A DNA stretch of 64,000 nucleotides from Rhizobium terricola (GCF_012927355.1 NZ_JABBGK010000005.1:149333-213332), one strand, 5' to 3'; numbered from the stretch's first letter, positions 9,579-20,723 are shown. The notes: generated by a model not told the origin, from the letters alone. Translations and numbers: made by a program.

Positions 9579-9624
9579 ATCGTCAGTTGGAAATTAGCGG
9601 GCCTGCCCGCTGCCAAATTACGAT
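9579..9624. promoter_or_regulatory. nested inverted repeat in the traR leader
   Basis: Three nested arms: ATCGT (9579-9583) with ACGAT (9620-9624), TTGG (9587-9590) with CCAA (9613-9616), and AGCGGG (9596-9601) with CCCGCT (9606-9611). The structure is 72 bases upstream of the GTG start of traR. It could be a regulator operator or an mRNA stem-loop tuning traR. A smaller CCAGC/GCTGG hairpin follows at 9634-9649. Confidence 0.45.
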
Positions 9625-9656
9625 GCCCATCACCCAGCGTCTCGGCTGGCAAATAA

Positions 9657-10719
<1,063 letters not shown>

Positions 10720-10770
10720 TCGTTTTTCCTCGAAACTCATTCCTTCACCACTTGAAACGATGCTCTGGTC

Positions 10771-10783
10771 CCGCACTGTGCGG
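10771..10783. promoter_or_regulatory. short palindrome upstream of traM
   Basis: CCGCAC-T-GTGCGG, two 6-bp arms around one base, 52 bases upstream of the traM start. It does not match the tra box. A possible operator in the traM/XRE intergenic region, with no further support. Confidence 0.25.
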
Positions 10784-10861
10784 CCGCGCTACAGACTATC
10801 ATACGACCAACATTGCAAGTCAGTCGAAGAACGATTGACGCCCAATATCACAGGTCACGTC

Positions 10862-10900
10862 GAATCGGAACTATAGTTCCTAGAACAATAGTTCCGATTC
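10862..10900. promoter_or_regulatory. 39-bp near-perfect palindrome, probable XRE operator
   Basis: Outer arms GAATCGGAACTAT (10862-10874) and ATAGTTCCGATTC (10888-10900) are exact 13-bp complements. Inside lies a second perfect palindrome, GGAACTATAGTTCC (10867-10880), and a related half-site GAAC...GTTCC. The element ends 16 bases before the XRE gene start, the usual place for an autoregulatory operator of a small Cro/C-protein-like regulator. It also faces traM on the other side and could link the two. Confidence 0.65.
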
Positions 10901-10916
10901 AGGTTCCGCTGCCGTC

Positions 10917-11129
10917 ATGGATCTCAACGAGGTCATGGCGGTCAATTTGCGTCGAATACGTCATGGCAAGAAACTGACGCAGGAGGAACTGGCGCACCGC
11001 ACGGGCCTGAGCGCACGTCATATCGGTGCCATCGAGCGCGCAGAGATGTCTGCAACCCTCACGGTTCTTGGCCAGATTTCCGAAGCACTGGGCGTCGAAC
11101 CCGCCGAGCTTGTGACCAAATCGAACTGA
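10917..11129 (+). CDS. XRE/Cro-type small transcriptional regulator
   Basis: 70 residues, nearly all one helix-turn-helix domain: MAVNLRRIRHGKKLTQEELA then HRTGLSARHIGAIER, as in XRE/C-protein regulators. No sensor domain. There is no clear ribosome site before the ATG at 10917 and the operator-like palindrome ends 16 bases upstream, so the message may be nearly leaderless. A second ATG lies at 10935. Related small XRE genes occur beside traR/traM on Sym plasmids. It probably represses itself, and possibly traM, through the palindrome. Confidence 0.85.
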   Translation: MDLNEVMAVNLRRIRHGKKLTQEELAHRTGLSARHIGAIERAEMSATLTVLGQISEALGVEPAELVTKSN

Positions 11130-11279
11130 TCTGTAAATCGCGCCCGTGGTCGACTGGATTTTTAGGGTTCGGGGGCGGTTTCCGCTTCGAAGCCAATGTG
11201 CATCGATCGATTGGGACAGCTCGACCACTGAGATCGAGCATGGGTCAAGGCTTTACACGAGCGGCGGGCCGCATTATAT

Positions 11280-11297
11280 ATTCTCCACAAGGAGAAT
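11280..11297 (+). promoter_or_regulatory. hairpin covering the ribosome site of the antitoxin gene
   Basis: ATTCTCC-ACAA-GGAGAAT, a perfect 7-bp inverted repeat with 4-base loop. The right arm is the AAGGAG ribosome binding site of the gene starting at 11302. It could be an operator bound by the DUF433 protein, or an mRNA hairpin limiting its translation. Confidence 0.5.
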
Positions 11298-11301
11298 GAT
11301 T

Positions 11302-11934
11302 ATGACCAGCACATCACACGCCTACACGCCCGCCGAGGCGGCGGCTGTCAGCGAGATCGCTGTGAAATCGGTGCACAATGCGATCGACAAGCGCATCATC
11401 GAGACTCATCTCGTTGGTAGCAGGGGTCGAGCACTCACCGATGAGGATCTACTTCGGTTGAAGCTCTGGTACGGCGTCGGATCGATCTTGTCTGCGGAGC
11501 GCCGCAAGCGCTTATTCGATACGATCGACCAGAACCCCGATGCCGAAACTGTTAGGGCAGACGACTATCTCATTATCGACGTTGCGCGGGCACGAGAACA
11601 ACTGGCCGCGCGGGCCGAGGCGCTTCGAGAAGCCGAACGAATGATTGAAAGCGTGAAAGGGGTCGTGGGTGGCGAGCCGGTTTTCAAGCGAACCCGTGTT
11701 CCCGTGCGAACGATTGCCGCGATGAAGACCCAAGGCGCAAGTACAGCGGAAATCGTCGAGGGCTATCCTTCGCTCACCGAGCGCATGGTGGAACTTGCCG
11801 AGATCTGGGTTGCGGCCCATCCCGCCAGAGGACGTCCGCGGAAGCTTTCGGAGCACGGCCTGAAGGTGAAATCCGTGAAGCACCTGAGCCTTCGGAACGA
11901 GAACGTCTCCAAACCGTCTGGCTCGACCTCGTGA
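11302..11934 (+). CDS. DUF433-containing antitoxin of a TA pair
   Basis: 210 residues. The N-terminal half resembles a MerR/excisionase-like winged helix (YTPAEAAAVSEIAVKSVHNAID, then RALTDEDLLRLKLWYG). The C-terminal part (about residues 120-175) is a DUF433 segment: GGEPVFKRTRVPVRTIAAMKTQGASTAEIVEGYPSLTERMVELA, quoted here only as the motifs RTRVPV and EIVEGYPSLT. DUF433 proteins are commonly encoded next to DUF5615 PIN-like toxins, as here. ATG 11302 has AAGGAG at 7 bases; an in-frame ATG at 11296 is too close to it. The last 4 bases overlap the toxin gene. Confidence 0.8.
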   Translation: MTSTSHAYTPAEAAAVSEIAVKSVHNAIDKRIIETHLVGSRGRALTDEDLLRLKLWYGVGSILSAERRKRLFDTIDQNPDAETVRADDYLIIDVARAREQLAARAEALREAERMIESVKGVVGGEPVFKRTRVPVRTIAAMKTQGASTAEIVEGYPSLTERMVELAEIWVAAHPARGRPRKLSEHGLKVKSVKHLSLRNENVSKPSGSTS

Positions 11935-12308
11935 AGTTTCTTATCGATGAATGCCTTCACACGTCTCTCGTGGCCGTGGCTCAAGCGCACGGCCACGATT
12001 GCTTCCATGTGAACTGGCTGGGACTGAGCGGCGAAACCGACTGGGATCTGATGCCTCGGATCATCGAGGAGGATTTTACGTTCGTAACGAACAATGCCCG
12101 CGACTTCCGGAAGCTGTACGCGAAAGAGGAATTGCATGCGGGCCTAGTGATCATTGTCCCGCAGGTGCTTCCCGCGCAGCAACGAGAATTGTTTGCCCTC
12201 ATACTGCAGGATTTGGCAGGAGCGCAGGATATGGTCAACGAAGTCATCGAAGTGACCCTCGATGGCGAAGACACCGTTCTCACGCGCTATTCGCTTCCGG
12301 AGGCATAG
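11931..12308 (+). CDS. DUF5615 PIN-like toxin of the TA pair
   Basis: 125 residues. The N-terminal MKFLIDECLH, followed by HGHDCFHVNWLGLSGETDWDL and FTFVTNNARDFRKLY, is the DUF5615/PIN-like (VapC-related) pattern with the Asp/Glu and NNxxDF acidic residues expected of a metal-dependent RNase. It starts at GTGAAG, overlapping the antitoxin stop. Family knowledge makes it a likely ribonuclease toxin; activity is inferred. It probably helps plasmid maintenance. Confidence 0.78.
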   Translation: MKFLIDECLHTSLVAVAQAHGHDCFHVNWLGLSGETDWDLMPRIIEEDFTFVTNNARDFRKLYAKEELHAGLVIIVPQVLPAQQRELFALILQDLAGAQDMVNEVIEVTLDGEDTVLTRYSLPEA

Positions 12309-12325
12309 CGGCCTTCCCGAGGGGA

Positions 12326-12940
12326 TCATTTTCCTCCGATCCTCGAAAGATCGATCCGCATCTCCGCCGATCCAACTTGCTTCTCGTTCTGAGGGTCGGC
12401 GTCGGTCGGTGGGGAAGCTTCCTCAGCCGCTGCATCAGTTCCCTCGGTGTCGATCGGCTCGCGCTGATTGACGACTGAGCCACCCGGATCCTCCGCCTGG
12501 AATACGCTCACGCCTTCGAACTCGCCCGTCTTCCAGGCGTAGACGGCGTCCTCGAAGATCTGCGCGAAGACGTCATCGCTCTTCGGGTTGCCATACCATT
12601 TGGCGACAATCCGCAGAACCTTTGCGAACATCGCCGTTCCCTTGCGAAGGTTTTCGCAAGCATCGACGAGATCAGGCGTCAGATCGGCCGGCTCCTTGAC
12701 ACCGACGCCCGCCGGGAACTGCGTTAGGCCGACACGAACCACCGCTTGGCCGACATACTGCCGGACGATTGCTAAAGCCTCGTCCGGCGCCGTCGGCTTC
12801 GGGATGAGGATCAATCGGCCACCTGATTTGACGGTAACGGCAAGTGGATCATTCGCGCCCGCGGCGGTCACGAACTGCTCGACGATCGCGGGTTTCAATG
12901 AAGGGTCGGCGCATTGTTGGATCAGGGCAGCGTCGAGCAT
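12326..12940 (-). CDS. traH: TraH, conjugal transfer protein
   Basis: 204 residues, soluble, with no signal peptide. Last gene of the traA-traF-traB-traH unit, in the order found on Ti plasmids; 16 bases separate it from traB. It has an N-terminal globular part (about 1-150) and a Glu/Pro-rich, probably disordered C-terminus (150-204). The biochemical role of TraH is not known; assignment rests on gene order and size. Confidence 0.85.
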   Translation of the reverse strand: MLDAALIQQCADPSLKPAIVEQFVTAAGANDPLAVTVKSGGRLILIPKPTAPDEALAIVRQYVGQAVVRVGLTQFPAGVGVKEPADLTPDLVDACENLRKGTAMFAKVLRIVAKWYGNPKSDDVFAQIFEDAVYAWKTGEFEGVSVFQAEDPGGSVVNQREPIDTEGTDAAAEEASPPTDADPQNEKQVGSAEMRIDLSRIGGK

Positions 12941-12956
12941 GAGGTCTCCTCGGGCT

Positions 12957-14120
12957 TCAGGTGTTGAAGGAAATCAGGAGCGGCTTATCGAACAGACGCG
13001 CCCACGCCTCTGCGCTGGCGCGCTGGATGGCGACGATGGAAGTCCCCTTGGTCCACCAGCCGTTGCCGACGGCGACGATGAAGTCCGGCTCCTGCAGCAT
13101 GGACTGCAGGACGGGCCAGACGATCAGTTGCTCGTAGCAGATCAGAGGTGCGACCCGAGCGTCGGCAATGGTCACAACGGGGTTCGAAAAGAAGTGCGCC
13201 CGCGCACCACCACTTACCCCAAGCAAGGACCGCCACGGCTGCCACATCGAGCCCGGGACCGGCATCCGCTCGCGATAGAGGATTTGGGCACCGGTGGCCG
13301 AGATGGCGACCAGCACATTGTCGTATCCGCCCGCATCGATGATGGCGGCGCCGGCGATGACGGTGGCGTTAGTTCCCAGCAATTCTTTTACCCAGAGCCG
13401 TTCAACGGTTGGCGTCCAGAACCCCAGTGTGCTCTCCGGAAGAACAATAGTGCGGGCGCCGCCGGATGCTTGATCCTTCACCGTCGCAATCAGATCACGG
13501 TGGCGCCGCATGCTGGAGTCGCGCCCCAGCGATGCGCCCAATTCGAGGTCGACCCCTTGCCAGGTTTCCGGTAGCTTCGGCTCGTTCCAGGTTGCGGCGG
13601 ACACGATCCAAAAGCCTGCCAGGACAATCGCGACAGCCGGCCAAATGCGGGTTACGAGGCCCATGAGGCCGGCTGTCGCAGCAACGAGCCCCCACCATCC
13701 CCATCCCGGAAACAGCACGCCCGCGGCCGTGATCGGATGCGCCCAGCCGGTGATACCGATTGGCGGAACAGCCATGAGCACGGCTGCCGCGAAATAGCGA
13801 AACGGTCGCGCCGGTTCGCATCGCGTCCACAGCATTGCGTGGACAGCGACAAAGCCGAGCGATGCGCTGAGCCAGAGAAGCAAGCCCGGCCAGAGGTCCG
13901 ACGAATAGAAGGTGGCAACGCCCTGCGGCAGACCGCGCGAGGCAGCGAGGAAATAACCGGCCGAAATAATCGCCGCCGTCAGTCTCATTCGCGCATGTGC
14001 CCAAAGGATCGGAAACACAAATGCGATCGGAAGATGCAGAACATGGCCGCTCCACGCAGCCGTTCCGGCGATGATGGATACGGCAATCAACAGGACCGGC
14101 CGACCGAGCTCACGGCGCAT
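12957..14120 (-). CDS. traB: TraB, nitrilase/Lnt-like conjugal membrane protein
   Basis: 387 residues from the ATG at 14120, which overlaps the traF stop by 11 bases. The N-terminal half has about six hydrophobic segments. The C-terminal half (about 190-385) is a carbon-nitrogen hydrolase domain like apolipoprotein N-acyltransferase: [10 protein letters not shown] supplies the Glu, LICYEQ the nucleophile Cys, and the end ...[13 protein letters not shown] is typical. In Ti plasmids TraB is needed for full transfer. Its substrate is unknown. Confidence 0.88.
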   Translation of the reverse strand: MRRELGRPVLLIAVSIIAGTAAWSGHVLHLPIAFVFPILWAHARMRLTAAIISAGYFLAASRGLPQGVATFYSSDLWPGLLLWLSASLGFVAVHAMLWTRCEPARPFRYFAAAVLMAVPPIGITGWAHPITAAGVLFPGWGWWGLVAATAGLMGLVTRIWPAVAIVLAGFWIVSAATWNEPKLPETWQGVDLELGASLGRDSSMRRHRDLIATVKDQASGGARTIVLPESTLGFWTPTVERLWVKELLGTNATVIAGAAIIDAGGYDNVLVAISATGAQILYRERMPVPGSMWQPWRSLLGVSGGARAHFFSNPVVTIADARVAPLICYEQLIVWPVLQSMLQEPDFIVAVGNGWWTKGTSIVAIQRASAEAWARLFDKPLLISFNT

Positions 14121-14676
14121 AAGTAAGCACCGTTTGCGCCAGGCCGACAATGCCGGATGCGGGCAGGGGACCGAAATAGCGGGAGTCATAGGAGCTCCTG
14201 AACGGTGAATGGAGAAAGACGTTTTCGTCAGGCACGACGCCGCCGGGAAATGGCTTCATCGCCCGGCCATTGCCGTCCCGTTCTGCCAGATCGGAAAATG
14301 GGACCGGGCGTCCATCGATCGTCACGCCCGCGCCGATTTCGACACGCTGCCCGGCGACGCCGATGACGGTCTTGATGAGCGGCGCCACGCCGCCCGGGCA
14401 GGTGCCGGAGCGAAAATAACCACGCTTTCTCGCCTCCCGCATTACTGTCGTTTGCGGGGGGCAAATGAAGATGAGATCGCCGCGAGTTGCCGGGCGGTCA
14501 AGGGGCACGATACGCCACACACCGAGCGGTTCGCTCGGTGTGAGATTGATGCGAAAGCCGCCGACGACTGCGGTAGCAACACCAGCGCAAACGATGGATG
14601 CCGCCAAGGCCAAGAGCACGACTGCATGCGCCCGTTGAGCGCGACGCGTCCCAAACGCAGAAGCGTGTGTCTTCAT
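14110..14676 (-). CDS. traF: TraF, S26-type pilin-maturation protease
   Basis: 188 residues. One N-terminal transmembrane helix (about 20-42), then a signal-peptidase-like domain: [12 protein letters not shown] carries the catalytic Ser (about residue 48) and [15 protein letters not shown] the catalytic Lys (about 100). RP4 TraF and its homologues process and cyclise the TrbC pilin, so it should act on TrbC encoded at 0.45 kb. The start overlaps the end of traA by 4 bases. Confidence 0.93.
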   Translation of the reverse strand: MKTHASAFGTRRAQRAHAVVLLALAASIVCAGVATAVVGGFRINLTPSEPLGVWRIVPLDRPATRGDLIFICPPQTTVMREARKRGYFRSGTCPGGVAPLIKTVIGVAGQRVEIGAGVTIDGRPVPFSDLAERDGNGRAMKPFPGGVVPDENVFLHSPFRSSYDSRYFGPLPASGIVGLAQTVLTYAP

Positions 14677-17600
14677 TTGAGCGACAGCCCCTGGCTCTTC
14701 GTCTGACGCAGGGTCTCCGCTTGCTTCAGCGCCTCGGTCGTGCGCTCATGGGCGGCGAGTTGCTGCACCGTGCGCATCGAATTCCAAGCACCTTGGACCT
14801 CTGCCTTCTGTCCGGCTGTCATTCCCGAGCTCAGGGTGTTGAAGGTCTGTCCATTGGGGTCCTTGGCCGCAAGCGACAGGAAGGTCCGCTCGCCGAAACG
14901 CTCGGACACCGCCTTGGCAAAGCCCTCCAGTTCCGCCTTCACCATTTTGTCGGCGAGCGCATATTCGAGGCCGGCGGGCAGGTCGTTTCGGTCGATCGCA
15001 TCGCGAACGCGTTCGAGGGTCTGCTTAGCGTTAGCCGAGAGCGCTGGAATATCGATCGACACCTTCAGGCGGACGGCACGTTCCTCGGTCTCATATTTGC
15101 GCTCAGCGTCCGCGCGCTGACGCAGATAGCGCTCAAGATTGCGGGCCAGGGCCGGCGCATTGGTCTCAGCCTTCTCGCGCTCCTGTCTGTCGGCGCGGCT
15201 GGCGAACATCCCGGTTTTGCCCTTCAGCGCACCGAAGTGTTCAGGGTTCGATCCGATCGTCGCCAGCGTGGATTTCGCGGCAGTCACGTCTTTCAGCATC
15301 GCGTCGACATTGACTGCCTTGAACGCGCTTTCCGGCTGGACATAGACGAGATGGAAGCGGGTCGAGACCTCCTCCCATTGCTTCTTCAATCCTGGATCGG
15401 CGGCGACCTTGTCCTCGATAGCCTGGTCGACGGACTTGGCGAAGGTTGTGATGCCCGAGACCATCGGCTTTGCCTCCTTGGTGCTGGGTTGGGTTGGGGA
15501 CTGCGCGGCGCCACGGACGAGCCCGAGCCTGCCGGCAACGGCCGCAAGGCGGACACCAAGATTGGCAAGTTTTTGCTTCTGACCAACGAGCCATTCCAGC
15601 CGGTCGCGAACCAGGGTCTGGGCCACGTTGACGAGATTGAGGCCGCGTACTTCGGCAAACCGAAGCGCCTCGCGATAGAAGGCGCTCTTCTCGTAATCGA
15701 GAGTCGTTTCCTTCGCGTTCCTTCGCGACAGGATCGCGACCAACCCGCCGTTCTTTGCGAAGGACCGGCGGCCGTAAAAGACGGCCAGGTCCTCACGATG
15801 ACGGGTCATGGCGACATAGGTCAGATGGCGATCGAGCGAAAGCGAAGCGAGCACCTTCACCTTGTCGACCGTCGCACCCTGGCTCTTGTGGATGGTCGTG
15901 GCATAGCCGTGATCCAGGTTATTGTAGAAGCGCTGTTCGACCAGCACCTGTCGGGCATTCTCCCCATCGCCGATCCGCGCGGTGATGCGTCCCGGCCCCA
16001 CTTCCACGACCTTTGCCAGCATGCCGTTCTTGACGCCGAGCGATCCTTCGTTCTTCAGGAACACAATCTGGTCGCCGACGGCGAAGTTGCGTTCGCCATC
16101 GGCAGTCTTGAACATGGTTCCCTGATCGAGAACCCCGCGTTCAATGAGTTTGATACGCGCCATCTGGTTGAGCATGCGCACGTCGCGGCGCAGATGAGCC
16201 AAAATGAGCGACGTCTTCGCCGGATCGTAATCGCGGTCCCAGGCGACGATGAGATTGTCGACGGCGTCGGCCTTCAGATCCCAGCCGATCACCTTGCCAT
16301 TGGCACGGTAGGCATCGACCGCCTTGCCGACCTTGCCACGTGCGAGATCAAGTGAGGCATCGCGCATCCATTGCTGACGCTGGCGATAGATGGTTTCGAG
16401 TTCGGCATAGCCGATGCGATCGGCAATGGCGCGGAAGGCAGCCCCAGCCTCGATCGGTTGAAGCTGTTCGGGATCGCCGACGAGAACGAGCTTGGCGCCG
16501 GCCTTCGTCACCGCTTCGACGAACAGCGCCATCTGCCGCGACGACACCATGCCGGCCTCGTCGAGGACGAACACCGTCTTGCTATCGAGCTGATCACGGC
16601 CTTGGTTCCAGCGAAGCTCCCACGACGCAAGCGTGCGCGAGACGATGCCCGCTTCCTTCTCCAGCCCCTCGGCCGCCTTGCCGGCAAGCGCGCCCCCGAC
16701 AACCCGATAGCCGGCCGCTTCCCAGGCCTCACGCGCGGCCTTCATCATCGTCGTCTTACCGGCGCCGGCGCGGCCGATCACCGCCGCGATCCGCTCGGTT
16801 CCAGCCACATGTTCGATCGCGGTTTTCTGCTCGTCCGATAGACGCTCGTGGCGCTTGAACGTCGCGGCGAGTGCCGCGTCGCGAACGCCATGCGAAGTCC
16901 GCTGAGACAGCCAGACCGCTCGATTCGCCATCTCGGCTTCGAGCCGGATCATGTCGCGGGTCGTGTACTTGGCCGGCACTCGAATACCGCTGGCAAGGTC
17001 GATCCGCTCGCGCTCGAGGCGGAACGTGTCGGGGTGCAGAATGATCCGGACCATAAGGCTTTGGAACAGATCCGCGTCGTCGACATAGCGGTGGAGGATC
17101 TTCGCCACGTCGCGCTCGTCGAAGACGCTCTTCTCACGCGTGATCAGGTCGAGCACGAGTTTCGGATTATGGTCGATTCGTCTCGCGTTCTCGGCCCTGC
17201 GAGCGTCCTGCAGTTCGAGGCGCTCGAGCTCCAACGGCTTGGAAGTGCTATCGGCTTTGCGCTCGATCGCCTTCGTGCCGACGCCGAGATGGATGGTCGG
17301 TTCCAGGTCAATTCCTTGCCTCTCGAAGGACCGGCCATCGACGCGAATGTCGAGACCGGCGAGCGCCAGATGCCTGTTCTGGCAGGCAAACCAGCCGTCC
17401 CGAAACGCGTTGAAATCGTCGATGCTTCCGGCCCAAAGCTCGTAGACGATCTTGCCGGCGTCGTTGCGGATCGGATTGCCGTCCGGTCCGGTTACCGCGA
17501 CCTTCTTGGCGCCGAAGCCGTCCTCGGTCAGCGGCCGCAAGGTCGTCATGAGATGGACATGCGGATTGCCGGGCGCGTCGTGGTAGACCCAGTCCGCTAC

Positions 17601-17984
17601 CATGCCTTTTGCCGTGATGTGCTGCTCGACGAAATCCCGCACCAGCGCGATATTTTGCTCGGCGGTCAAATCGATCGGCAAGGCGATCGTCACATCCTTG
17701 GCGAGCTGCGCGTCGGAGCGCTTCTCGAAATCTTCGACTGTGTTCCAGAAGGCCTCGGAGGCGCCGGAGACCGAACGGTTCGAGACCATCGAGCGCAGCC
17801 ACGCCGGCGCATCGGCGGGGATGACGAACTCTTCATGCAGCAATCCCTGCTTGTGCGTGTAGTCGATTGTCCGCGCCTCGCGCTCGAATTCCATCTTGGC
17901 GCAGTGCCGGTAGGCCGCCGACAGGACGGCGCTGCGGCCTGAGCCGCGGGCGACGACGCTGACGGAGAAATGGGGGACGGCCAC
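14673..17984 (-). CDS. traA: TraA, relaxase-helicase (MOBQ, Ti type)
   Basis: 1103 residues. The N-terminal MobA/MobL relaxase domain (about 1-250) has the catalytic Tyr region [10 protein letters not shown] (about 23-32) and metal-binding motif NPHVHLM (about 139-145). A TraI-like helicase follows, with Walker [10 protein letters not shown] (about 404-412), Walker B VLDEAGM (about 471-477) and motif [15 protein letters not shown]. The C-terminal 300 residues are helical. It nicks oriT, stays on the 5' end and unwinds the plasmid. The oriT lies just upstream of its start. First gene of the traAFBH unit. Confidence 0.97.
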   Translation of the reverse strand: MAVPHFSVSVVARGSGRSAVLSAAYRHCAKMEFEREARTIDYTHKQGLLHEEFVIPADAPAWLRSMVSNRSVSGASEAFWNTVEDFEKRSDAQLAKDVTIALPIDLTAEQNIALVRDFVEQHITAKGMVADWVYHDAPGNPHVHLMTTLRPLTEDGFGAKKVAVTGPDGNPIRNDAGKIVYELWAGSIDDFNAFRDGWFACQNRHLALAGLDIRVDGRSFERQGIDLEPTIHLGVGTKAIERKADSTSKPLELERLELQDARRAENARRIDHNPKLVLDLITREKSVFDERDVAKILHRYVDDADLFQSLMVRIILHPDTFRLERERIDLASGIRVPAKYTTRDMIRLEAEMANRAVWLSQRTSHGVRDAALAATFKRHERLSDEQKTAIEHVAGTERIAAVIGRAGAGKTTMMKAAREAWEAAGYRVVGGALAGKAAEGLEKEAGIVSRTLASWELRWNQGRDQLDSKTVFVLDEAGMVSSRQMALFVEAVTKAGAKLVLVGDPEQLQPIEAGAAFRAIADRIGYAELETIYRQRQQWMRDASLDLARGKVGKAVDAYRANGKVIGWDLKADAVDNLIVAWDRDYDPAKTSLILAHLRRDVRMLNQMARIKLIERGVLDQGTMFKTADGERNFAVGDQIVFLKNEGSLGVKNGMLAKVVEVGPGRITARIGDGENARQVLVEQRFYNNLDHGYATTIHKSQGATVDKVKVLASLSLDRHLTYVAMTRHREDLAVFYGRRSFAKNGGLVAILSRRNAKETTLDYEKSAFYREALRFAEVRGLNLVNVAQTLVRDRLEWLVGQKQKLANLGVRLAAVAGRLGLVRGAAQSPTQPSTKEAKPMVSGITTFAKSVDQAIEDKVAADPGLKKQWEEVSTRFHLVYVQPESAFKAVNVDAMLKDVTAAKSTLATIGSNPEHFGALKGKTGMFASRADRQEREKAETNAPALARNLERYLRQRADAERKYETEERAVRLKVSIDIPALSANAKQTLERVRDAIDRNDLPAGLEYALADKMVKAELEGFAKAVSERFGERTFLSLAAKDPNGQTFNTLSSGMTAGQKAEVQGAWNSMRTVQQLAAHERTTEALKQAETLRQTKSQGLSLK

Positions 17985-18061
17985 GGCGGAGTTCTCTCCC
18001 GATTGCGAACGAAATCAACGGGTTCATCGAGAGCGGCGGGCCCGCCAGGGGCCTCAAGCAA

Positions 18062-18099
18062 GGGCGTCGCGTCAGCGACGTATAATTGCGCCCTTCGGA
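18062..18099 (+). other. origin of transfer (oriT) core
   Basis: Between divergent traA and traC, as on Ti plasmids. Inverted repeat CGTCGC-GTCA-GCGACG (18065-18080) followed by TATAATTGCG-CCCTTCGG. This is the RSF1010/Ti layout: hairpin, short spacer, then the nic motif TGCG/CCCT. By analogy the nick should fall between 18090 and 18091 of the plus strand, with TraA on the 5' end of CCCT. The plus strand rightwards of this point (traC, traD, traG, then 21-42 kb) would then enter the recipient first. A direct repeat CCTTCGGA occurs at 18092-18099 and 18106-18113. Confidence 0.85.
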
Positions 18100-18130
18100 T
18101 CCGCTCCTTCGGAACGGCCGGGATCATTCA

Positions 18131-18225
18131 CCAAAGCTCGCGCTTTGGCGATTGTAGGATTCACAGTAGTGCGTTCCGCACTCGGCTCCCTAAAACTGGG
18201 TTCGAAAGACACGCTTTCTAACCCA
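18131..18225. promoter_or_regulatory. three inverted repeats between oriT and traC
   Basis: CCAAAGC-TCGC-GCTTTGG (18131-18148), AGTGCG-TTC-CGCACT (18168-18182), and TGGGTT-C-GAAAG with CTTTC-T-AACCCA around ACACG (18197-18225, 11 of 12 pairs). The last ends just before the traC ribosome site. They may bind auxiliary relaxosome proteins (TraC, TraD) or control traCDG expression. Confidence 0.6.
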
Positions 18226-18240
18226 AGGGAGTCAGACGGA

Positions 18241-18537
18241 ATGAAAAAACCCTCCTCCAAGATCCGCGACGAAATCGCCAAACTCCAGGAGCAGCTCAAG
18301 GTCGCCGAAACCCGCGAGGCCGAGCGCATCGGCCGGATCGCGCTCAAGGCAGGACTTGGCGAGATCGAGGTCGACGAGGCAGAGCTTCAGGCAGCCTTCG
18401 AGGACCTGGCCAAACGGTTTCGCGGGGGAAAGGCCGCGACGACCGGAGGGAAGAAGGGAGGTAACGCCGGCGAAAGCAGCTCATCGTCCACGCAGGACGC
18501 GGCTGGCGCGGCTGCGGGCGGGACTGCTGAGGCTTGA
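18241..18537 (+). CDS. traC: TraC, relaxosome accessory protein
   Basis: 98 residues, the size of TraC in Ti plasmids. The N-terminal coiled-coil-like helix ([23 protein letters not shown] given as residues 7-29) resembles small mobilisation proteins of the MobC/TraC type, followed by a low-complexity Gly/Ser/Ala tail. First gene rightwards of oriT, preceded by AAGGGAG. Probably assists TraA at oriT. Confidence 0.88.
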   Translation: MKKPSSKIRDEIAKLQEQLKVAETREAERIGRIALKAGLGEIEVDEAELQAAFEDLAKRFRGGKAATTGGKKGGNAGESSSSSTQDAAGAAAGGTAEA

Positions 18538-18541
18538 GCGG

Positions 18542-18757
18542 ATGGCACGCACAACAACATCCGACGCCCGCAAGAAGGACACGCGGGAAAAGATCGAGCT
18601 TGGCGGCTTGGTCGTCAAAGCGGGTCTTCGCTACGAGAAACGCGCGCTTCTACTGGGGGCGCTGATCGATTTGCGCCAACGGCTCAAAGTCGATGAGATG
18701 GAACGAGCGCGACTGATGGCGATCGGCGCGGAGGCCTTCGGGAAAGCCGATGAATAG
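18542..18757 (+). CDS. traD: TraD, small relaxosome accessory protein
   Basis: 71 residues, length and order as in Ti plasmids. A basic N-terminus ([21 protein letters not shown], residues 8-28) and helical C-terminus as in TraD/MobD-type proteins. It starts 4 bases after traC and overlaps traG by 8 bases, so the three genes form one operon. Confidence 0.9.
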   Translation: MARTTTSDARKKDTREKIELGGLVVKAGLRYEKRALLLGALIDLRQRLKVDEMERARLMAIGAEAFGKADE

Positions 18758-20723
18758 GATCATGCTCTTCATCGTACCCGCCGCGCTGATGTTCCTGGTC
18801 ACGATCGGATTGACCGGGATCGAGCACTGGCTGTCCGCCTTCGGAAAGACGGAAGCTGCACGGCAGACGCTTGGCCGAGCCGGGATCGCGCTGCCCTATG
18901 TCAGTGCAGGGCTCGTCGGAATCGTCTTCCTGTTTGCGAGCGCCGGCGCGATCAGGATCAAGACGGCAGGTTGGGGAGTCGTCGCCGGCGGTGTGGCGAC
19001 GATCCTGATCGCCGCAATTCGCGAAACGATAAGGTTGTCCGCGCTAGCCGATAAGGTTCCAGCGAGCAAGTCCATTCTCTCTTATGCCGACCCGGCGACT
19101 CTGATCGGAGCCGGGGCGGCGGCGATGGCCTCATGCTTTGCTTTGCGCGTCGCGTTGGCCGGCAATGCGGCATTCGCCAGCGCCGAGCCGAAGCGCATTC
19201 GCGGCAAGCGAGCGTTGCATGGCGAGGCCGACTGGATGAAACTCGCCGACGCCGAAAGGCTGTTTTCTGACGCGGGCGGTATTGTCATCGGCGAACGATA
19301 TCGTGTCGACAAGGACAGCAGCGCAGCGCGCGCGTTTCGGGCCGACGACCCGGAGACATGGGGCGCGGGTGGAAAGTCACCGCTGCTCTGCTTCGACGGC
19401 TCCTTCGGTTCGTCACATGGCATCGTCTTTGCCGGCTCCGGCGGTTTCAAAACGACGTCGGTGACGATCCCGACGGCACTCAAATGGGGTGGATCGCTGA
19501 TCGTTCTCGATCCGTCGAACGAGGTGGCGCCGATGGTCTCAGCCCACCGTACGAGCGCCAACCGGGATCTGTTTATCCTCGACCCGAAGAACCCGGCGAC
19601 AGGCTTCAATGCGCTTGACTGGATCGGGCAATTCGGAGGCACGAAGGAGGAGGATATCGCGTCCGTCGCCTCGTGGATTATGAGCGATAGTGGCGGCACG
19701 CGCGGTGTGCGCGACGATTTCTTCCGGGCTTCGGCATTGCAATTGTTGACGGCGATGATTGCCGACGTTTGTCTCTCCGGCCATACGGAGAAGGAAAGCC
19801 AGACGCTTCGCCAGGTTCGCGCCAATCTCTCCGAGCCGGAGCCGCAACTGCGCCAACGCCTGCAGGAGATCTACGACAAATCGGAGTCGGATTTCGTGAA
19901 GGAGAATGTCGCAGCCTTCGTGAACATGACGCCCGAAACCTTCTCCGGCGTCTACGCCAATGCGATCAAGGAAACCCACTGGCTGTCCTATCCGAACTAT
20001 GCCGCGCTGGTTTCGGGCAAGTCGTTTTCGACGAACGATCTTGCCGATGGAAACACCGACGTCTTTATCAACATCGATCTGAAAACATTGGAGACGCATG
20101 CCGGCCTCGCGCGCGTCATCATCGGCTCGTTTCTCAACGGCATTTACAATCGTGATGGCTCGACGAAGGGTCGGGCGCTGTTCTTTCTCGATGAAGTGGC
20201 GCGCCTCGGCTACATGCGGATCCTGGAAACCGCGAGAGATGCCGGCCGCAAGTACGGCATCACCCTTGTCATGATCTATCAGTCGATCGGCCAGCTGCGT
20301 GAAACCTATGGCGGTCGCGATGCGGCCAGCAAATGGTTCGAGAGCGCGAGCTGGATCAGTTTCGCAGCGATCAACGATCCCGAAACCGCCGACTACATTT
20401 CGCGCCGTTGCGGCATGACGACGGTCGAGATCGACCAGATCAGCCGCAGTTCGCAGATGAAAGGATCGTCGCGGACGCGATCGAAGCAGCTGGCCGCACG
20501 GCCGTTGATCCAGCCGCACGAGGTGCTTCGCATGCGCGCGGACGAGCAGATCGTATTTACGGCAGGGAACGCGCCGCTCAGATGCGGCCGCGCCATCTGG
20601 TTCCGGCGCGACGACATGAAGGCTTGCCTCGGAACGAACCGGTTTCACAAGCCCAGAGACGCGTCTAAAGACCAGCCGATCAAGTCGGCGCGCAGTGCAA
20701 CGAGCAAGGCCGATCGAGGATGA
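18750..20723 (+). CDS. traG: TraG, VirD4-type coupling protein
   Basis: 657 residues. N-terminal transmembrane segments (about 1-20, 45-70, 75-95, 110-135), then a hexameric ATPase with a Gly-rich Walker A variant GSGGFKTTS (about 229-237) and Walker [12 protein letters not shown] (about 477-487), as usual for TraG/VirD4. It docks the TraA-DNA complex onto the Trb secretion channel. Complete; the first ATG overlaps traD. The next 150 bases are an insertion-sequence scar. Confidence 0.97.
   Translation: MNRIMLFIVPAALMFLVTIGLTGIEHWLSAFGKTEAARQTLGRAGIALPYVSAGLVGIVFLFASAGAIRIKTAGWGVVAGGVATILIAAIRETIRLSALADKVPASKSILSYADPATLIGAGAAAMASCFALRVALAGNAAFASAEPKRIRGKRALHGEADWMKLADAERLFSDAGGIVIGERYRVDKDSSAARAFRADDPETWGAGGKSPLLCFDGSFGSSHGIVFAGSGGFKTTSVTIPTALKWGGSLIVLDPSNEVAPMVSAHRTSANRDLFILDPKNPATGFNALDWIGQFGGTKEEDIASVASWIMSDSGGTRGVRDDFFRASALQLLTAMIADVCLSGHTEKESQTLRQVRANLSEPEPQLRQRLQEIYDKSESDFVKENVAAFVNMTPETFSGVYANAIKETHWLSYPNYAALVSGKSFSTNDLADGNTDVFINIDLKTLETHAGLARVIIGSFLNGIYNRDGSTKGRALFFLDEVARLGYMRILETARDAGRKYGITLVMIYQSIGQLRETYGGRDAASKWFESASWISFAAINDPETADYISRRCGMTTVEIDQISRSSQMKGSSRTRSKQLAARPLIQPHEVLRMRADEQIVFTAGNAPLRCGRAIWFRRDDMKACLGTNRFHKPRDASKDQPIKSARSATSKADRG

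Noticed and set aside
11146..11228. GTGGTCGA and TCGACCAC inverted pair upstream of the DUF433 gene
   Set aside because: Only 8 bp with a 67-base gap in GC-rich DNA; expected by chance.
14598..16355. 585-codon plus-strand frame opposite traA
   Set aside because: Shadow of the relaxase-helicase gene.
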